Shown piece after piece: positions 1-9,548 of a stretch of DNA of 54,381 nt. Made by a program: the position numbers and the translations under genes. The DNA is from Chloroflexota bacterium (GTDB taxonomy: Bacteria > Chloroflexota > Dehalococcoidia > Lucifugimonadales > UBA3495). Where the stretch lies: the NCBI GenBank assembly GCA_026710825.1, contig JAPOQH010000071.1, forward strand, positions 1 through 54,381, in the 5' to 3' direction. The notes beneath the pieces were generated by a model. The model saw only the letters and a list, made by a program, of their open reading frames with translations, made no database searches and had not been told where the DNA came from. Within the stretch, counting starts at the first letter, position 1. Each line of letters begins with the position of its first letter.

Positions 1-153
1 ACATTCGCCAGCCTCGCCCGCTACCTCAACGACACCCGACGGCAGGGGGACGTCCCCGATCCTGGCGCCATCGTCCTCAACCTCCTCCCTTGGGCCAGGA
101 AAGACCGCTACTGCGAACTCCTTCGCTGGGACCTCCCTGCCCCGGCACTCTAG
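1..153 (+). CDS. C-terminal end of an unrecognised protein (partial, enters from the left)
   Basis: An open frame enters at base 1 and ends at the TAG at 151-153, giving about 50 residues that include RYLNDTRRQG, LNLLPWARKD and a final LRWDLPAPAL. I do not recognise the family. The Trp/Arg/Leu-rich tail could be the end of a transposase or of a conserved hypothetical protein, but nothing diagnostic is visible. The start lies outside the window. The gene is followed by a non-coding stretch with repeat-like sequence. Confidence 0.35.
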   Translation, partial: TFASLARYLNDTRRQGDVPDPGAIVLNLLPWARKDRYCELLRWDLPAPAL

Positions 154-170
154 CCATGCCCTCATCTCTC

Positions 171-280
171 GTTCCGGACTTGATCCGGAAACCGGGAACG
201 TCATGCTGCCGCCAACGTTCGGTAACGCCGGCGCCTCTGGATTCCGGCCTGCGCCGGCCTGCGGCTCTTGGGAATGACGG
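171..280. repeat. REP-like intergenic sequence with inverted repeats
   Basis: This stretch holds a short inverted repeat, TTCCGGA (172-178) and TCCGGAA (184-190) around a 5-base loop. It is followed by GGATTCCGGCCTGCGCCGG (239-257) and GGAATGACGG (271-280). The pairing of GGATTCCGG and GGAATGACG elements is typical of dispersed non-coding repeats in many bacterial genomes. No gene is apparent here. Confidence 0.4.
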
Positions 281-354
281 TTTGGCCGGTTCAGACCGAT
301 AATCGAAAGGCCCTGAAGAACCAACGCCCGGTATCGAGTGGAGTAATGTCGGAA

Positions 355-363
355 TGATATAAT
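355..363 (+). promoter_or_regulatory. Extended -10 promoter for the ABC-F gene
   Basis: TGATATAAT contains a perfect -10 hexamer (358-363) with an upstream TG one base away. No good -35 box is present 17 bases upstream, which fits an extended -10 promoter. It would place the transcript start near 370, only about 14 bases before the ATG at 384, so the leader would be very short. Confidence 0.45.
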
Positions 364-383
364 CCGGCGTCGGGAATATCTGG

Positions 384-2366
384 ATGCTTGTTGCCTCCAA
401 CATCAGCAAAGCGTACGCGGACCGGACCCTGTTCCGCGAAATTGACGTATCGGTGTCGGCCGGCGACCGGGTCGCGCTCATCGGGGCCAACGGGTCTGGA
501 AAAACGACGCTGCTGGACATCCTGGCTGGGGAAACTCTGGCTGATGGCGGGACGATATCGGGCCGCAGAAACACCACGGTGGGGTACCTGAAACAGGAAC
601 CGCCGCCTTTCGCCGGCAAGTCGCTGCTGCGAGAAGTCCTGGAAGCCAATGGCGACGCCGTTGAATTATCCGATCGGATCACGGAGACCAGGCACGCCCT
701 GTCATCGGCCGGTTGCGAACGCGAGCAGCACGAGTTGATGGACCGGCTGTCCGTACTGGAACTGGGGTTGGAGGCGGTAGGCGGGGAAGACCGGGACTAC
801 GAGGCCAAGGCGATCCTGTCCGGTTTAGGATTCAAGGAAACTGACTTCGCCAGGGACATGTCGGAGTTCAGCGGCGGTTGGGTGATGCGGGCGGAACTGG
901 CGCGTCTGCTGTTCCGGCAACCGGATGTGCTGCTCCTGGACGAGCCCACCAACCACCTCGATCTGGAGGCCAACCTCTGGTTCGAAAAATATCTGGCGTC
1001 GTTCCAGGGCGGCGTGATGATCACGTCTCACGACCGTGCCTTTTTGAACCAGGTCGCCAACCGCGTGCTGGCCATCGAGCCTGGTGAAGCCGTGCACCAC
1101 CGGGGAAACTACGACGATTACCTGGTGGCACGGGAACGAGCGCTGGAGATCAAGGAAGCGGCGGCGGCCCGACAGGAACGTGAAATCCAGCGACAGATGC
1201 GGTTTGTCGAAAGGTTCCGCTACAAGGCCACCAAGGCCCGGCAGGTTCAGAGCCGTATTAAACAACTCGAAAAGATGGAAATCATCGAACTGCCCCGGGC
1301 CACCAGGAAAGTGCGCTACTCTTTCCCCGAGCCTGCCAGGAGTGGTTCGGACATCATCACCCTAACTGGGATCGGCAAGTCCTACGGCGACAACGCGGTT
1401 TACCGAGACTTGAACCTGGCCCTGGAACGGGGCGACCGCGTCGCGTTGGTCGGGCCCAATGGCGCCGGCAAATCGACCCTGCTCAAAATCCTGGCCGGAG
1501 TGCTGCCCGTCGACGTTGGGGAGCGCAAACTGGGTTTCAACGTGGCGACCACATACTACGCTCAACATGTGCTGGATCTGTTGAACCCGGGCAACACCGC
1601 CATCGACGAATTGCGCGCGGCGGCGCCGGCCGAATCGGAACAGAACCTGAGAACCACCCTCGGCGGGTTCCTTTTCAGCGGCGACGACATACTGAAACCG
1701 ATCTCCGTGCTGTCGGGCGGCGAGAAGGCGCGTGTCGCCCTGGCCAAGATGCTGTCGCAGCCGAGCAATTTCCTGCTGATGGACGAGCCCACCAACCACC
1801 TGGACATCGCGTCCCGCGAAATCCTGGCGGACGCGCTGGGAGACTATAAGGGCTCAATCTGCCTGATCACTCACGACCGCACGCTGATCAGGCAGGTTGC
1901 CAACAAGATCATCGAGATCGATGGCGGCCGCGCGAGGGTGTTCCCCGGAGACTACGACAATTACCTCTACCGCAAGCAGCAGGAGAGCGCCGAGGCTCCT
2001 CAGGTCGCCAATCCTGACGACACGCAGACCGCGCCAAGCAAAAACGGGTCCGGCGGCCGGAAATCTCGTCGAACGCTGACACCGGAGCAGGAACAGCAGC
2101 GTGCGCTCACCCGCCAGGCTCGCAAACTAGCTGAGCGCATCGATGAGATCGGCGTTGCCATCAGCGACCGGGAGGCGAAGTCTGCGGAACTGGAATCGCT
2201 GTTCGCCAATCCGGACCAATTCAACGACCGCAACCAGTTGGAAGCCACGGGCGAGCGTTACCGGGTTCTCAAAGAGGAAGAGCAGTCCCTGTGGGACGAA
2301 TGGGAACGCTTGTCGGAAGAGGCGGAGGACATCGATCGCATCCTGGTCGGGCTCAAGACCGACTGA
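384..2366 (+). CDS. ABC-F family ATPase (ribosome-associated type)
   Basis: This 660-residue protein has two tandem ABC nucleotide-binding domains and no membrane segment. Domain 1 has Walker [10 protein letters not shown] (residue 34 on), signature SGGW and Walker [12 protein letters not shown]. Domain 2 has GPNGAGKST near residue 357, [11 protein letters not shown] near 443 and [11 protein letters not shown] near 465. An Arg/Lys/Glu-rich linker lies between them (about 250-320), and the tail after about 580 is a charged coiled coil as in Uup-like members. ABC-F proteins act on stalled or antibiotic-bound ribosomes rather than in transport. Which subgroup this is cannot be read by eye. The start follows an extended -10 promoter closely and has only a weak ribosome-binding site. 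The gene converges on the CoA transferase with a 9-base gap. Confidence 0.93.
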   Translation: MLVASNISKAYADRTLFREIDVSVSAGDRVALIGANGSGKTTLLDILAGETLADGGTISGRRNTTVGYLKQEPPPFAGKSLLREVLEANGDAVELSDRITETRHALSSAGCEREQHELMDRLSVLELGLEAVGGEDRDYEAKAILSGLGFKETDFARDMSEFSGGWVMRAELARLLFRQPDVLLLDEPTNHLDLEANLWFEKYLASFQGGVMITSHDRAFLNQVANRVLAIEPGEAVHHRGNYDDYLVARERALEIKEAAAARQEREIQRQMRFVERFRYKATKARQVQSRIKQLEKMEIIELPRATRKVRYSFPEPARSGSDIITLTGIGKSYGDNAVYRDLNLALERGDRVALVGPNGAGKSTLLKILAGVLPVDVGERKLGFNVATTYYAQHVLDLLNPGNTAIDELRAAAPAESEQNLRTTLGGFLFSGDDILKPISVLSGGEKARVALAKMLSQPSNFLLMDEPTNHLDIASREILADALGDYKGSICLITHDRTLIRQVANKIIEIDGGRARVFPGDYDNYLYRKQQESAEAPQVANPDDTQTAPSKNGSGGRKSRRTLTPEQEQQRALTRQARKLAERIDEIGVAISDREAKSAELESLFANPDQFNDRNQLEATGERYRVLKEEEQSLWDEWERLSEEAEDIDRILVGLKTD

Positions 2367-2375
2367 CGCACGGTG

Positions 2376-3560
2376 TTACGTGATGACCCCGTTTTCAACC
2401 AGGCCCGCCCTCTCCGGCTCGGAGATGCCCAGCAGATCGCCGTAGATCTCGCCGTTATGTTCACCATATTTGGGGATTGGCCCCGCCGTGGTGGGAGTCT
2501 TTGAAAACTTGATGATGGTTGGACCTGGCACCAGGATCTTCTTTCCGGGCGGGTCGTGAGCGTCCTCTTCCATCATCACCTCCCGCTCCCACATGTGGCT
2601 GTCGGCGAGGACCTCCGGGATGGACTTGACGGGGCCGAAGGGAATGTCGGCCGCGACCAACGCCTCCTCAACCTCCGCTACGGTCCGCTCTTCACACCAC
2701 ATGCGCAGCAGTTCCATGCGAATCTCCGCCATGTTCGTCGCGAACATCGGGGCCGCGAACTCGGGATCCTCGGCCAGTTCATCATAGTCCATCACCTTGA
2801 GCATGCGCTCCCACATGCCGGCACGGGCGGCGCCCGTGGTGATCCAGCCATCCTGGCACTTGAGGAATGTTCCCACCCGAACGAAGTCGTTGGTGTGGGT
2901 GTCGTAGCACATCGCCAGCGCGACTTCCTCGAGGGTGATTCCCCCGTCGAGCATCGCCACCTCCAACCACTGACCCTCCCCCGTGCGGTCCCGGTGGCGC
3001 AGCGCGCCCAAAATGCCGATGACGGCGTGGAGCGCGGCGGTGCGGTCCATGACCGGCCCGTTGCCCATGATGGGTTCCCCGAAGCCGCGGCCGGTCTGAT
3101 CGCCGAAGCCGCTCATGGCCTGGATGATGGGATCAAAGCACTGACGGTCCCGGTAGGGACCATATTGGCCAAAACCGGACACGGACGCGAGGATGATGTT
3201 GGGGTTGACCTTGCACATTTCCTCGTAACTGAACCCCATGTTTTCCATGGTGCCGGGGCGGAAATTCTCCAGTACGACGTCCGAGACCTCGAGTAATCGG
3301 AAAAACAGGTCCTTGCCCTTCTCGTGGCGGGTGTTCAGCGTGACGCTCTTTTTGCCGCGGTTGTAGGCGGCAAACTGAACGCTCATGCTCCCGACGAACG
3401 GGCCGGAGTCTCGCAGGTCAGCCCCTGTGCGCCATTCGAGTTTGATCACCTCCGCGCCCATGTCCTGCAGGATCAAGCCGCCCCGGGGCGCCGCCTGCCA
3501 CCGGGCAAGCTCAAGCACGCGTACGCCGTCCAATACTGACCCGTTTCCGTTAGCAACCAT
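2376..3560 (-). CDS. Class III CoA transferase (CaiB/BaiF/formyl-CoA transferase family)
   Basis: The protein is about 394 residues when started at the ATG at 3560, which has GGGAG 8-9 bases upstream. A longer frame reaches 3824 but its extra N-terminus looks non-coding. It opens with LDGVRVLELARWQAAPRGG and GAEVIKLE, the usual N-terminus of the family. VMDRTAALHAVIGIL carries the Asp that forms the acyl-anhydride intermediate, followed by RTGEGQWLEVAMLDG. Such enzymes move CoA between carboxylic acids. The substrate is unknown. The gene stands alone, divergent from the amidase pair. Confidence 0.92.
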   Translation of the reverse strand: MVANGNGSVLDGVRVLELARWQAAPRGGLILQDMGAEVIKLEWRTGADLRDSGPFVGSMSVQFAAYNRGKKSVTLNTRHEKGKDLFFRLLEVSDVVLENFRPGTMENMGFSYEEMCKVNPNIILASVSGFGQYGPYRDRQCFDPIIQAMSGFGDQTGRGFGEPIMGNGPVMDRTAALHAVIGILGALRHRDRTGEGQWLEVAMLDGGITLEEVALAMCYDTHTNDFVRVGTFLKCQDGWITTGAARAGMWERMLKVMDYDELAEDPEFAAPMFATNMAEIRMELLRMWCEERTVAEVEEALVAADIPFGPVKSIPEVLADSHMWEREVMMEEDAHDPPGKKILVPGPTIIKFSKTPTTAGPIPKYGEHNGEIYGDLLGISEPERAGLVENGVIT

Positions 3561-3738
3561 CTCGTTTCTCCCGACTTCTTGATATTTGGCCCCATTGTAC
3601 CCGGATATCGACGTTCGGCTCGCATCCAATCCGCACGACTGTATCCCGACGATTCCGCCGGGTCTGAGCATCGATTGCGCGCACATTGAGCGGGATGTAC
3701 ACTCGCCTCGAGATCGAGTTTGACGGGAGGTGTACCGA

Positions 3739-3939
3739 ATGCCGATTTCCGACGAAACATTGAACAGGATCATCGCCGAATACGGCGGATTCGAACTTAC
3801 TGCGGAAGAGTTGGAACTGGTCAAGCCCGAGTTGGAGAATTATCTGACCGAGTTGCAGAACCTGCGGGACCTTGACCTGTCCGACGTAATGTCATCGCGC
3901 CTGTCGCGGGCTGCGGAAGGAGCGGAAGCCGATGCCTGA
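3739..3939 (+). CDS. GatC/AtzG-like small accessory subunit of an amidase
   Basis: This is a 66-residue acidic helical protein. The ATG at 3739 is preceded by GGGAGG (3725-3730) at ideal spacing, better than the GTG at 3730 that overlaps the SD. The core FELTAEELELVKPEL followed by a Leu-rich helix and LDLSDV resembles the N-terminal helices of GatC and of AtzG-like partners of amidases. The last 8 bases overlap the amidase start, so translation is probably coupled. It most likely stabilises the amidase next door. The family call rests on this pattern and on the context. Confidence 0.72.
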   Translation: MPISDETLNRIIAEYGGFELTAEELELVKPELENYLTELQNLRDLDLSDVMSSRLSRAAEGAEADA

Positions 3940-5356
3940 AAACGAACTGCTGAAACTCACTATTTCGGAGATCGCTCCGATGATACAGGCGCGGTCGGTG
4001 TCCCCCGTGGACCTGACCGAAGCCGCCCTCGCCGAGGCGGAGCGGCAGCAGCCCCGGCTCAATTCGTTCATCACCATCATGCGCGAGCAGGCGATGGCAC
4101 AGGCCGAACATGCTGAGGACGAACTGTCGCGTGGACAATACCGCGGGCCGCTGCATGGCATCCCCATCGGCATCAAGGACAACATCGCCACTGGCGGCAT
4201 CAACACCACGTTGGGCACCAAGGTCCTTCGCGACAACGTGCCCGATGAGGACGCGGAGGTCGTGCGCCGGTGCAAGGACGCCGGGGCCATCATCCTGGGC
4301 AAGGAAAACCTTGAGGAGTTTGCGGCCGGCGCCACGTCCAATAACCCTCACTACGGCGCCGTGCACAACCCCTGGGGTTTGGATCACATCCCGGGCGGCT
4401 CCAGCGGCGGCGGGGGCGCGAACGTGGCGGCGGGCGTGACGTTCGCCTCGCTGGGCACCGACCTCGGAGGATCCGTGCGATTGCCCGGGTCGTTCTGCGG
4501 CGTGGTAGGCCTCAAGCAGACGTTCGGCAGGGTCAGCCAACGGGGTCTGCTGGTCACCAGTTTCAACGGGGACCACATCGGCCCGATGACCCGGTCGGTG
4601 CGTGATAGTGCGTTGGTGCTCCAGGCTATCGCCGGCTACGACCCGCTGGATCCCAGCACCGTGCCGGTGCCGGTGGATGACTACGCCCTGTTGATGGAGC
4701 GAGGAATCCAGGGGCTGACCATGGGAATACCCTCCAACCACTACTTCGAACTCCTGGACCCGGAGGTGGAGGTCGCAGTGAGACGGGCGATTGCCGCGCT
4801 GGAGGAACTCGGCATCGAAAGCCGGGAGGTGAGATTGCCGAGTATGCAGTACGTGGGCGCTCTGCGGTTCGCCGCAATGGCGGACAGCGTGGTCACCCAC
4901 GAGCCCTACATCGAGTCGAGCCGAGAGGAATACGGGCCGGACACACTCTACCGGACGCTGGCCGGACAATTCGTGCTCGGGCGGGATTATTCGAAGTCCA
5001 TGAAGGTGCAGCGCATCATCAAGGAAGAGCAGGCCCGCGTGATGCGCGACGTGGATTTCCTGGTGACTCCGACGACCCCGATGCCCGCGCCCCGGATCGA
5101 CGCAGGCACGATCACGGTGGATGGCAAGGAGCAGAAGGTGCGCGGCCCCGGTTCGGGGCATGTCTCGCGAAACACCAGCCCGCAGAACTCAACCGGCTTC
5201 CCCGCCATCACGGTGCCGTGCGGCTTCAGCGAACTGGGCTTACCCATCGGCCTGCAGTTCATCGGCCGGCCCTGGGAAGAGGGCAACCTGTTCCGAATCG
5301 CGAACGCCTACGAGGGCGTGTCGCCCAATCAGGGAGTCTGGCCTGATTTGGGATGA
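3932..5356 (+). CDS. Amidase-signature family hydrolase (GatA-like)
   Basis: The 474-residue protein has the Ser-cisSer-Lys triad of the amidase signature family: Lys in GIPIGIKDNIA, the cis-Ser in GGSSGGGGANVAAG and the nucleophile in TDLGGSVRLPGSFCG. The usual GGSSGGSAA is here GGSSGGGG. It hydrolyses or transfers amide nitrogen from an unknown substrate. It could be GatA of the tRNA-dependent amidotransferase, but no gatB is adjacent and the partner is only GatC/AtzG-like, so a catabolic amidase is at least as likely. The start overlaps the stop of the small upstream gene (ATGCCTGA). Confidence 0.9.
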   Translation: MPENELLKLTISEIAPMIQARSVSPVDLTEAALAEAERQQPRLNSFITIMREQAMAQAEHAEDELSRGQYRGPLHGIPIGIKDNIATGGINTTLGTKVLRDNVPDEDAEVVRRCKDAGAIILGKENLEEFAAGATSNNPHYGAVHNPWGLDHIPGGSSGGGGANVAAGVTFASLGTDLGGSVRLPGSFCGVVGLKQTFGRVSQRGLLVTSFNGDHIGPMTRSVRDSALVLQAIAGYDPLDPSTVPVPVDDYALLMERGIQGLTMGIPSNHYFELLDPEVEVAVRRAIAALEELGIESREVRLPSMQYVGALRFAAMADSVVTHEPYIESSREEYGPDTLYRTLAGQFVLGRDYSKSMKVQRIIKEEQARVMRDVDFLVTPTTPMPAPRIDAGTITVDGKEQKVRGPGSGHVSRNTSPQNSTGFPAITVPCGFSELGLPIGLQFIGRPWEEGNLFRIANAYEGVSPNQGVWPDLG

Positions 5357-5393
5357 GCGACGGCCCGCGGATTCGGAACATTCGCCGGTGATG

Positions 5394-5419
5394 TAGGGGC
5401 GAGGCATGCCTCGCCCCTA
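5394..5419. repeat. 26-bp perfect palindrome between amidase and aldo/keto reductase
   Basis: The arms TAGGGGCGAGGCA (5394-5406) and TGCCTCGCCCCTA (5407-5419) are exact inverse complements. There is no T-run after it, so it is not a classical terminator, although it could stop or stabilise the amidase transcript. Palindromes of this TAGGGGCGAGGC type are, from memory, common dispersed intergenic elements in Chloroflexota and other environmental genomes. Confidence 0.7.
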
Positions 5420-5455
5420 TCCGATCCACCGACACCAGAAACGAGGAGGAGCCGC

Positions 5456-6448
5456 ATGGAATATCGCAGGTTTGGTCCCACGGACATGACCGTCTCCGTG
5501 CTCGGCTTTGGCTGTTGGGAGATGGGCGGAACCTACGGCGACGTGTCCCGCCGGGAGTTGGATGCGGCGGTGAATCGGGCCATCGACCTTGGCATCAATT
5601 GTTTTGACACCGCGCCGGCTTACGGTCGTGGAGAATCGGAGGTTGTGCTGGGCCAGGCGTTGGGCAGCCGGCGCAAGGACGTTGTCGTCGTGACCAAGTG
5701 CGGCGTGGGGTACGCCGACCGCCCCAAGGGCCGCGACAGTCGGATGGTTTCCGTGTTTGAGTCGGTGGAACAGAGCCTGCAAAACCTGGGCACGGATTAC
5801 CTGGACGTGCTGCTGATTCACTGGCCCGACGTCAATACGCCGTTCGACGAGACCATGCACGCGCTGGACAGCCTGGTCGAGCAGGGAAAAGTCCGTGCGG
5901 TGGGAGTATCCAACTTCACGCTCGACCAGATCAAGGAATGCGAATCGACGAGAAATGTGGACATTGTGCAATACGGCCTGAATATGTTCGACCGCCGGAT
6001 GGAGTCGGAGATTTTTCCGTATTGCCTGGAGCGCGGCACGGGCGTGATGGTGTACGGGCCGTTGGCGTTCGGACTGCTGACGGGCGCGCTCACGGCTGAC
6101 ACCACGTTCGGGAACAATGACTGGCGTTCCACGGGCGGCCGGCCCGGGTGGAACGTGGGCGTGTTCGCCGAGGAATTTTTCCAGAGGAATCTTCAGGTGG
6201 TTGAGGATCTGAAACCCATCGCGGCGTCGCGGGGCCGGGGTATGCCTCACCTGGCGTTGCGGTGGGTGCTGTCCAATCCCGCGGTGAGCGTAGCCCTGGT
6301 TGGGACACGGACCGTGCAGGAGGTGGAGGACAACGTCGCCGGTCTGGAGTGGGCCTTATCGGGCACGGACATGCAGCGGATCGACGAGGTGTTCGACCGC
6401 TACGGCGTCGACACGCACCCCGACATAGTGATAGACCCGGACGAGTAG
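5456..6448 (+). CDS. Aldo/keto reductase
   Basis: This 330-residue (beta/alpha)8-barrel NADPH-dependent oxidoreductase starts MEYRRFGPTDMTVSVLGFG, typical of the family. The catalytic tetrad is visible: Asp and Tyr in FDTAPAYG, Lys in VVTKCG and His in LLIHWPD. GVSNF and the later region ending in VALVGTRTVQEVEDN fit the cofactor-binding end. The ATG has GAGGAGG about 5-10 bases upstream. It reduces or oxidises an unknown carbonyl or sugar. It forms its own unit after the palindrome. Confidence 0.94.
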   Translation: MEYRRFGPTDMTVSVLGFGCWEMGGTYGDVSRRELDAAVNRAIDLGINCFDTAPAYGRGESEVVLGQALGSRRKDVVVVTKCGVGYADRPKGRDSRMVSVFESVEQSLQNLGTDYLDVLLIHWPDVNTPFDETMHALDSLVEQGKVRAVGVSNFTLDQIKECESTRNVDIVQYGLNMFDRRMESEIFPYCLERGTGVMVYGPLAFGLLTGALTADTTFGNNDWRSTGGRPGWNVGVFAEEFFQRNLQVVEDLKPIAASRGRGMPHLALRWVLSNPAVSVALVGTRTVQEVEDNVAGLEWALSGTDMQRIDEVFDRYGVDTHPDIVIDPDE

Positions 6449-6507
6449 CCCGGGTCCATCGATATTCCGTCGGGCGCGTGCGCAGGCGGATCAGGTTAGC
6501 GTATGGG

Positions 6508-8079
6508 TTAGCCGGCAGCTACCCAGTCAGCCACGCGCTCGGCGACCATGATCACGGTGGGGTGAATGCCGCCCGAGCGCGGGACTCGAGGCATGACCGC
6601 GGCGTCGACCACCCACAGGCCATCCACGCCACGCACGCGGCAGTGCTGATCGGTGACCGCCATGGGGTCGGAGTCCGGCCCCATCCGGCACGTTCCGGAG
6701 ACGTGGCGCGCGGTGCCGACCGTCTGGCGAGCCCACAGGTCGAGGGCATCGTCGTCGTTCAGAATCTCGTCCGGGGGGTTGATGCGAAAATCGCACACAT
6801 CCTTGAAGGCTTCGGATTCCAGCATGCGCGCTCCAAAGCGAATTCCCTCCCGAACGCGCCGGGCATCGTTGGGATGCTGAAGGTAGCGATAGTTGAACTC
6901 CGGTTGAACGCTGGGGTCTGAAGACCCGAGGCGGACATATCCGGAACCGTCGGGCAGTCCGAGTGTGCAGGAGATGCGGCCCGCCCGGTCCGGCGGCACA
7001 TCGCCGGTGTTGTAGCGCGTGCGGACGCCCGCCACCTTCTCCTCTCGCTCGTCCACGACGGTGCTGCTCCGGAGCACCATGTCGTTCGTGTAGCCAGCGT
7101 CGCCGCTGTAATGGAGGCCATAATGTGGCGCATCGGGCTCGCCCACGAGGGTCTTGCCGTCCTTGACCTTGTAGGTCACGTGGACGCTGAGGTGGTTCCA
7201 GAGACCCTGCCCGACGCCGGGACTGTCGTGAACGACGGGGATTCCGACCTCGTTGAGGTGGTCCTTCGGTCCCACACCGGAAAGCATGAGCAGTTGGGGA
7301 GATCGAAGCGCGCCGGAACTCAAAACGACGCGGTCGGCCTCCACGGTAAAAACCTCGCCGCCGCTTTCGGCCTCGACGCCGATGGCTCTGTTGCCATCGA
7401 ACAGGACGCGACGGACGTACACATTCCCGCGGACCGTCAGGTTCAGGCGGTGCCGCATGGGATTGAGGTACGTCATAGCGGCGCTCATGCGAATCCCGCC
7501 CAGGTTATTGGTCGGGGAGACGCCCACGCCGGTGGGGTTAGGGCCGTTGGTGTCTTCCACGGCGCCGTAGCCCTCGGCGAGGCAGGCGTCGTGGAACGCC
7601 TTCTGGATATCGGCGGGCACGCCGGACAGTCGCCGGCGGACGGGCATCGGACCATCGGAGCCGTGGTAGTCGTCCTGGATATCCATGTCATTTTCCATCT
7701 TGCGATAGAACGGCAGGATCTTGTCGAAGGACCACTCGTCGTTGCCCATGGAGGCCCAGTTGTCAAAGTCCTCGGGGAAGCCGCGCTGCATCGCCTGCCC
7801 GTTGATGGAGGAACCGCCCCCGATTACCTTTCCCTGGGCGACGTGGATTTCGCCCTGTTCCTCGGTGATGGTGCCCCGCAGCGCCCAGTTGTGGATCGAG
7901 TCCTGCGCTTCAGCGTACCGTGTGCCGCCGAACTTGACGTCGTCGGGGAGAACCGCGGGATCGGGATAGTCATTTCCTGCCTCGAGCAGGAGCACGGAGA
8001 TGTTAGGATCCTCGGCTAGGCGGGCGGTCAGAGTTGAGCCGGCAGCGCCGCCGCCGACAACGATAACGTCGTATTTCAT
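6508..8079 (-). CDS. GMC-family FAD oxidoreductase (choline dehydrogenase-like), copy 1
   Basis: The 523-residue flavoprotein starts with the FAD-binding fold KYDVIVVGGGAAGSTLTARL and LLLEAG. The GMC signature region GKVIGGGSSINGQAMQRG is present. The C-terminal domain has the active-site His in VGTARHVSGTCRMG and the final helix GGIHPTVIMVAERVADW. AAGGAGG lies just upstream of the ATG. These enzymes oxidise alcohols to aldehydes, with the substrate here unknown. A second GMC gene lies at 27.2-28.8 kb. Confidence 0.95.
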   Translation of the reverse strand: MKYDVIVVGGGAAGSTLTARLAEDPNISVLLLEAGNDYPDPAVLPDDVKFGGTRYAEAQDSIHNWALRGTITEEQGEIHVAQGKVIGGGSSINGQAMQRGFPEDFDNWASMGNDEWSFDKILPFYRKMENDMDIQDDYHGSDGPMPVRRRLSGVPADIQKAFHDACLAEGYGAVEDTNGPNPTGVGVSPTNNLGGIRMSAAMTYLNPMRHRLNLTVRGNVYVRRVLFDGNRAIGVEAESGGEVFTVEADRVVLSSGALRSPQLLMLSGVGPKDHLNEVGIPVVHDSPGVGQGLWNHLSVHVTYKVKDGKTLVGEPDAPHYGLHYSGDAGYTNDMVLRSSTVVDEREEKVAGVRTRYNTGDVPPDRAGRISCTLGLPDGSGYVRLGSSDPSVQPEFNYRYLQHPNDARRVREGIRFGARMLESEAFKDVCDFRINPPDEILNDDDALDLWARQTVGTARHVSGTCRMGPDSDPMAVTDQHCRVRGVDGLWVVDAAVMPRVPRSGGIHPTVIMVAERVADWVAAG

Positions 8080-8221
8080 GGGGTCCTCCTTGGGAACCGC
8101 GGTTGAGCGGCAACTCTGGCCGCTGGCGTCCAGTCGGTTTGAGCAAAACTCATTTCACCGGAATTTTATACCAAAACCGAACGCAAGGCGCGGGATGGTC
8201 GTTGGGCGGTGATCGCCGGGT

Positions 8222-9205
8222 CTATTGGCCCGGTCCTGCGGGCAATCCGGTTGCCATGGACCGGTGCGCTGCCAGGACGAGGGACAGGTCGGCCATCCCG
8301 TCCGTTGCCGTCATCGCGGGCGGCCGTCCCTGCAGGATGCTCTCGCGGAATTCTTTGACCATGGGGACCAGCCCGTTGGAGTACGGTTCCAATTCCACGA
8401 AGGCCTCGGCATCGGCGTCGGATATTTTCAACCCCGGCTGACCGACTACGAAATACAGGGATGCACGCGACCCCGAGATGGACACCCAGTGATGAGGGTT
8501 GGGCGGCACGACATTCCAGGAGTGGTTGATCAGGCCGGTGACGCCGGACGGTGACCTTGTGATAATCGCAACGCCGTCCTCAGCTTCGAGACCTGGTTGG
8601 CCCGGGAGCACTTCCTGCGCATAGACCTGGTTGGGAAAACCGGCTAGGTAGGACAGAGCGCTGAGCTTGTGGATGCCGCCGTCGATCAGGACGCCACCTC
8701 CGTTGAGATCGGCGTGGCTGCGCCAACCGGACGCGCGGAAGGGGTATTGCTCGTGGAGTTGCACCAGCCGGACCTGCCCGAGACGGCCTTCATCAATTAA
8801 GCGTTTGGCTTCCGTTACCGCCGGCAGGAACCGGTAGTTCTCTGCCACCATGACGTTGACACCCGCTGTGCGCGCGATCCGGACAATCTCCTCAGCATCG
8901 CCCAGCGTGCCGGCGATGGGTTTCTCGACCAGGACGTGTTTGCCTGCTCGGGCGGCCAGGTCAACGTGCTCCCGGTGCAGGTGATGCGGGGTGCAAACGT
9001 ACACAGCGTCCACCCTGGGGTCGGCAACCGCGGCCTCGTAACTGCCGAAAGCGTCGACGCCATCGAAACGATTCGCGTAATCCCGGGCCCTTAGTGCATC
9101 GCGGCTGGCAAAATACAGGCCGATCTCGCCGCGCAACTCGCTCATAGAGCGGGCGAACGCCGCGGCGAAAGACCCGCAACCAAGGACGCAAAGACCGAGA
9201 GTCAC
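8222..9205 (-). CDS. Gfo/Idh/MocA-type NAD(P)-dependent dehydrogenase
   Basis: The protein is 327 residues from a GTG at 9205. The open frame runs up to an ATG at 9331, but those extra 42 residues have no family character, whereas VTLGLCVLGCGSF begins exactly at the Rossmann fold. VCTPHHLHREH and GKHVLVEKPIAGTLGDAEEI carry the family's conserved Lys-Pro motif. The C-terminal half has GGVLIDGGIHKLSAL, where Asp and His are the usual catalytic pair. Substrates are typically sugars or inositols. It is encoded on the same strand as the GMC gene, with a 142-base gap. Confidence 0.85.
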   Translation of the reverse strand: MTLGLCVLGCGSFAAAFARSMSELRGEIGLYFASRDALRARDYANRFDGVDAFGSYEAAVADPRVDAVYVCTPHHLHREHVDLAARAGKHVLVEKPIAGTLGDAEEIVRIARTAGVNVMVAENYRFLPAVTEAKRLIDEGRLGQVRLVQLHEQYPFRASGWRSHADLNGGGVLIDGGIHKLSALSYLAGFPNQVYAQEVLPGQPGLEAEDGVAIITRSPSGVTGLINHSWNVVPPNPHHWVSISGSRASLYFVVGQPGLKISDADAEAFVELEPYSNGLVPMVKEFRESILQGRPPAMTATDGMADLSLVLAAHRSMATGLPAGPGQ

Positions 9206-9548
9206 ATTGGCACCGCACCTGCGTGATTTCGGTCGCAACCGATGAATGTCCCGAGGGTAACCCAGGGCCAGCGGGAAATCCAGCGAGAACTCGCACCTGC
9301 AACGTGACGTCGATCCGGCATGAGGCAACAATTATTCAGTGCGCCGGAATTGTGGTCGGGACGACGTCGTGACTTTGCACTGTTGGGAAGCCCGGCTCGA
9401 CCTGGTTTCGGATCCTTCATTAAATCCGCATCTGGGCTACCACGGTCCCCTGAGCTGCCACGATCCTCAAGATAGTCTCGCCAGATTGGGCTGGCTGGGC
9501 GCCACCCGCCCAATCCATAGCTGGGCTTGTCAATCCAGGACCCACGAT
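9206..9548. other. Intergenic stretch, no gene recognised
   Basis: The open frames here lack family character or ribosome-binding sites. I see no RNA gene or clear terminator. Confidence 0.4.

Noticed and set aside
2376..3824. Longer version of the CoA transferase starting at 3824
   Set aside because: The extra 88 residues do not match the family and overlap the divergent GatC-like gene. The ATG at 3560 has a good SD.
3821..5161. 446-residue open frame opposite the amidase
   Set aside because: Low-complexity His/Arg-rich translation typical of antisense frames of a real GC-rich gene.
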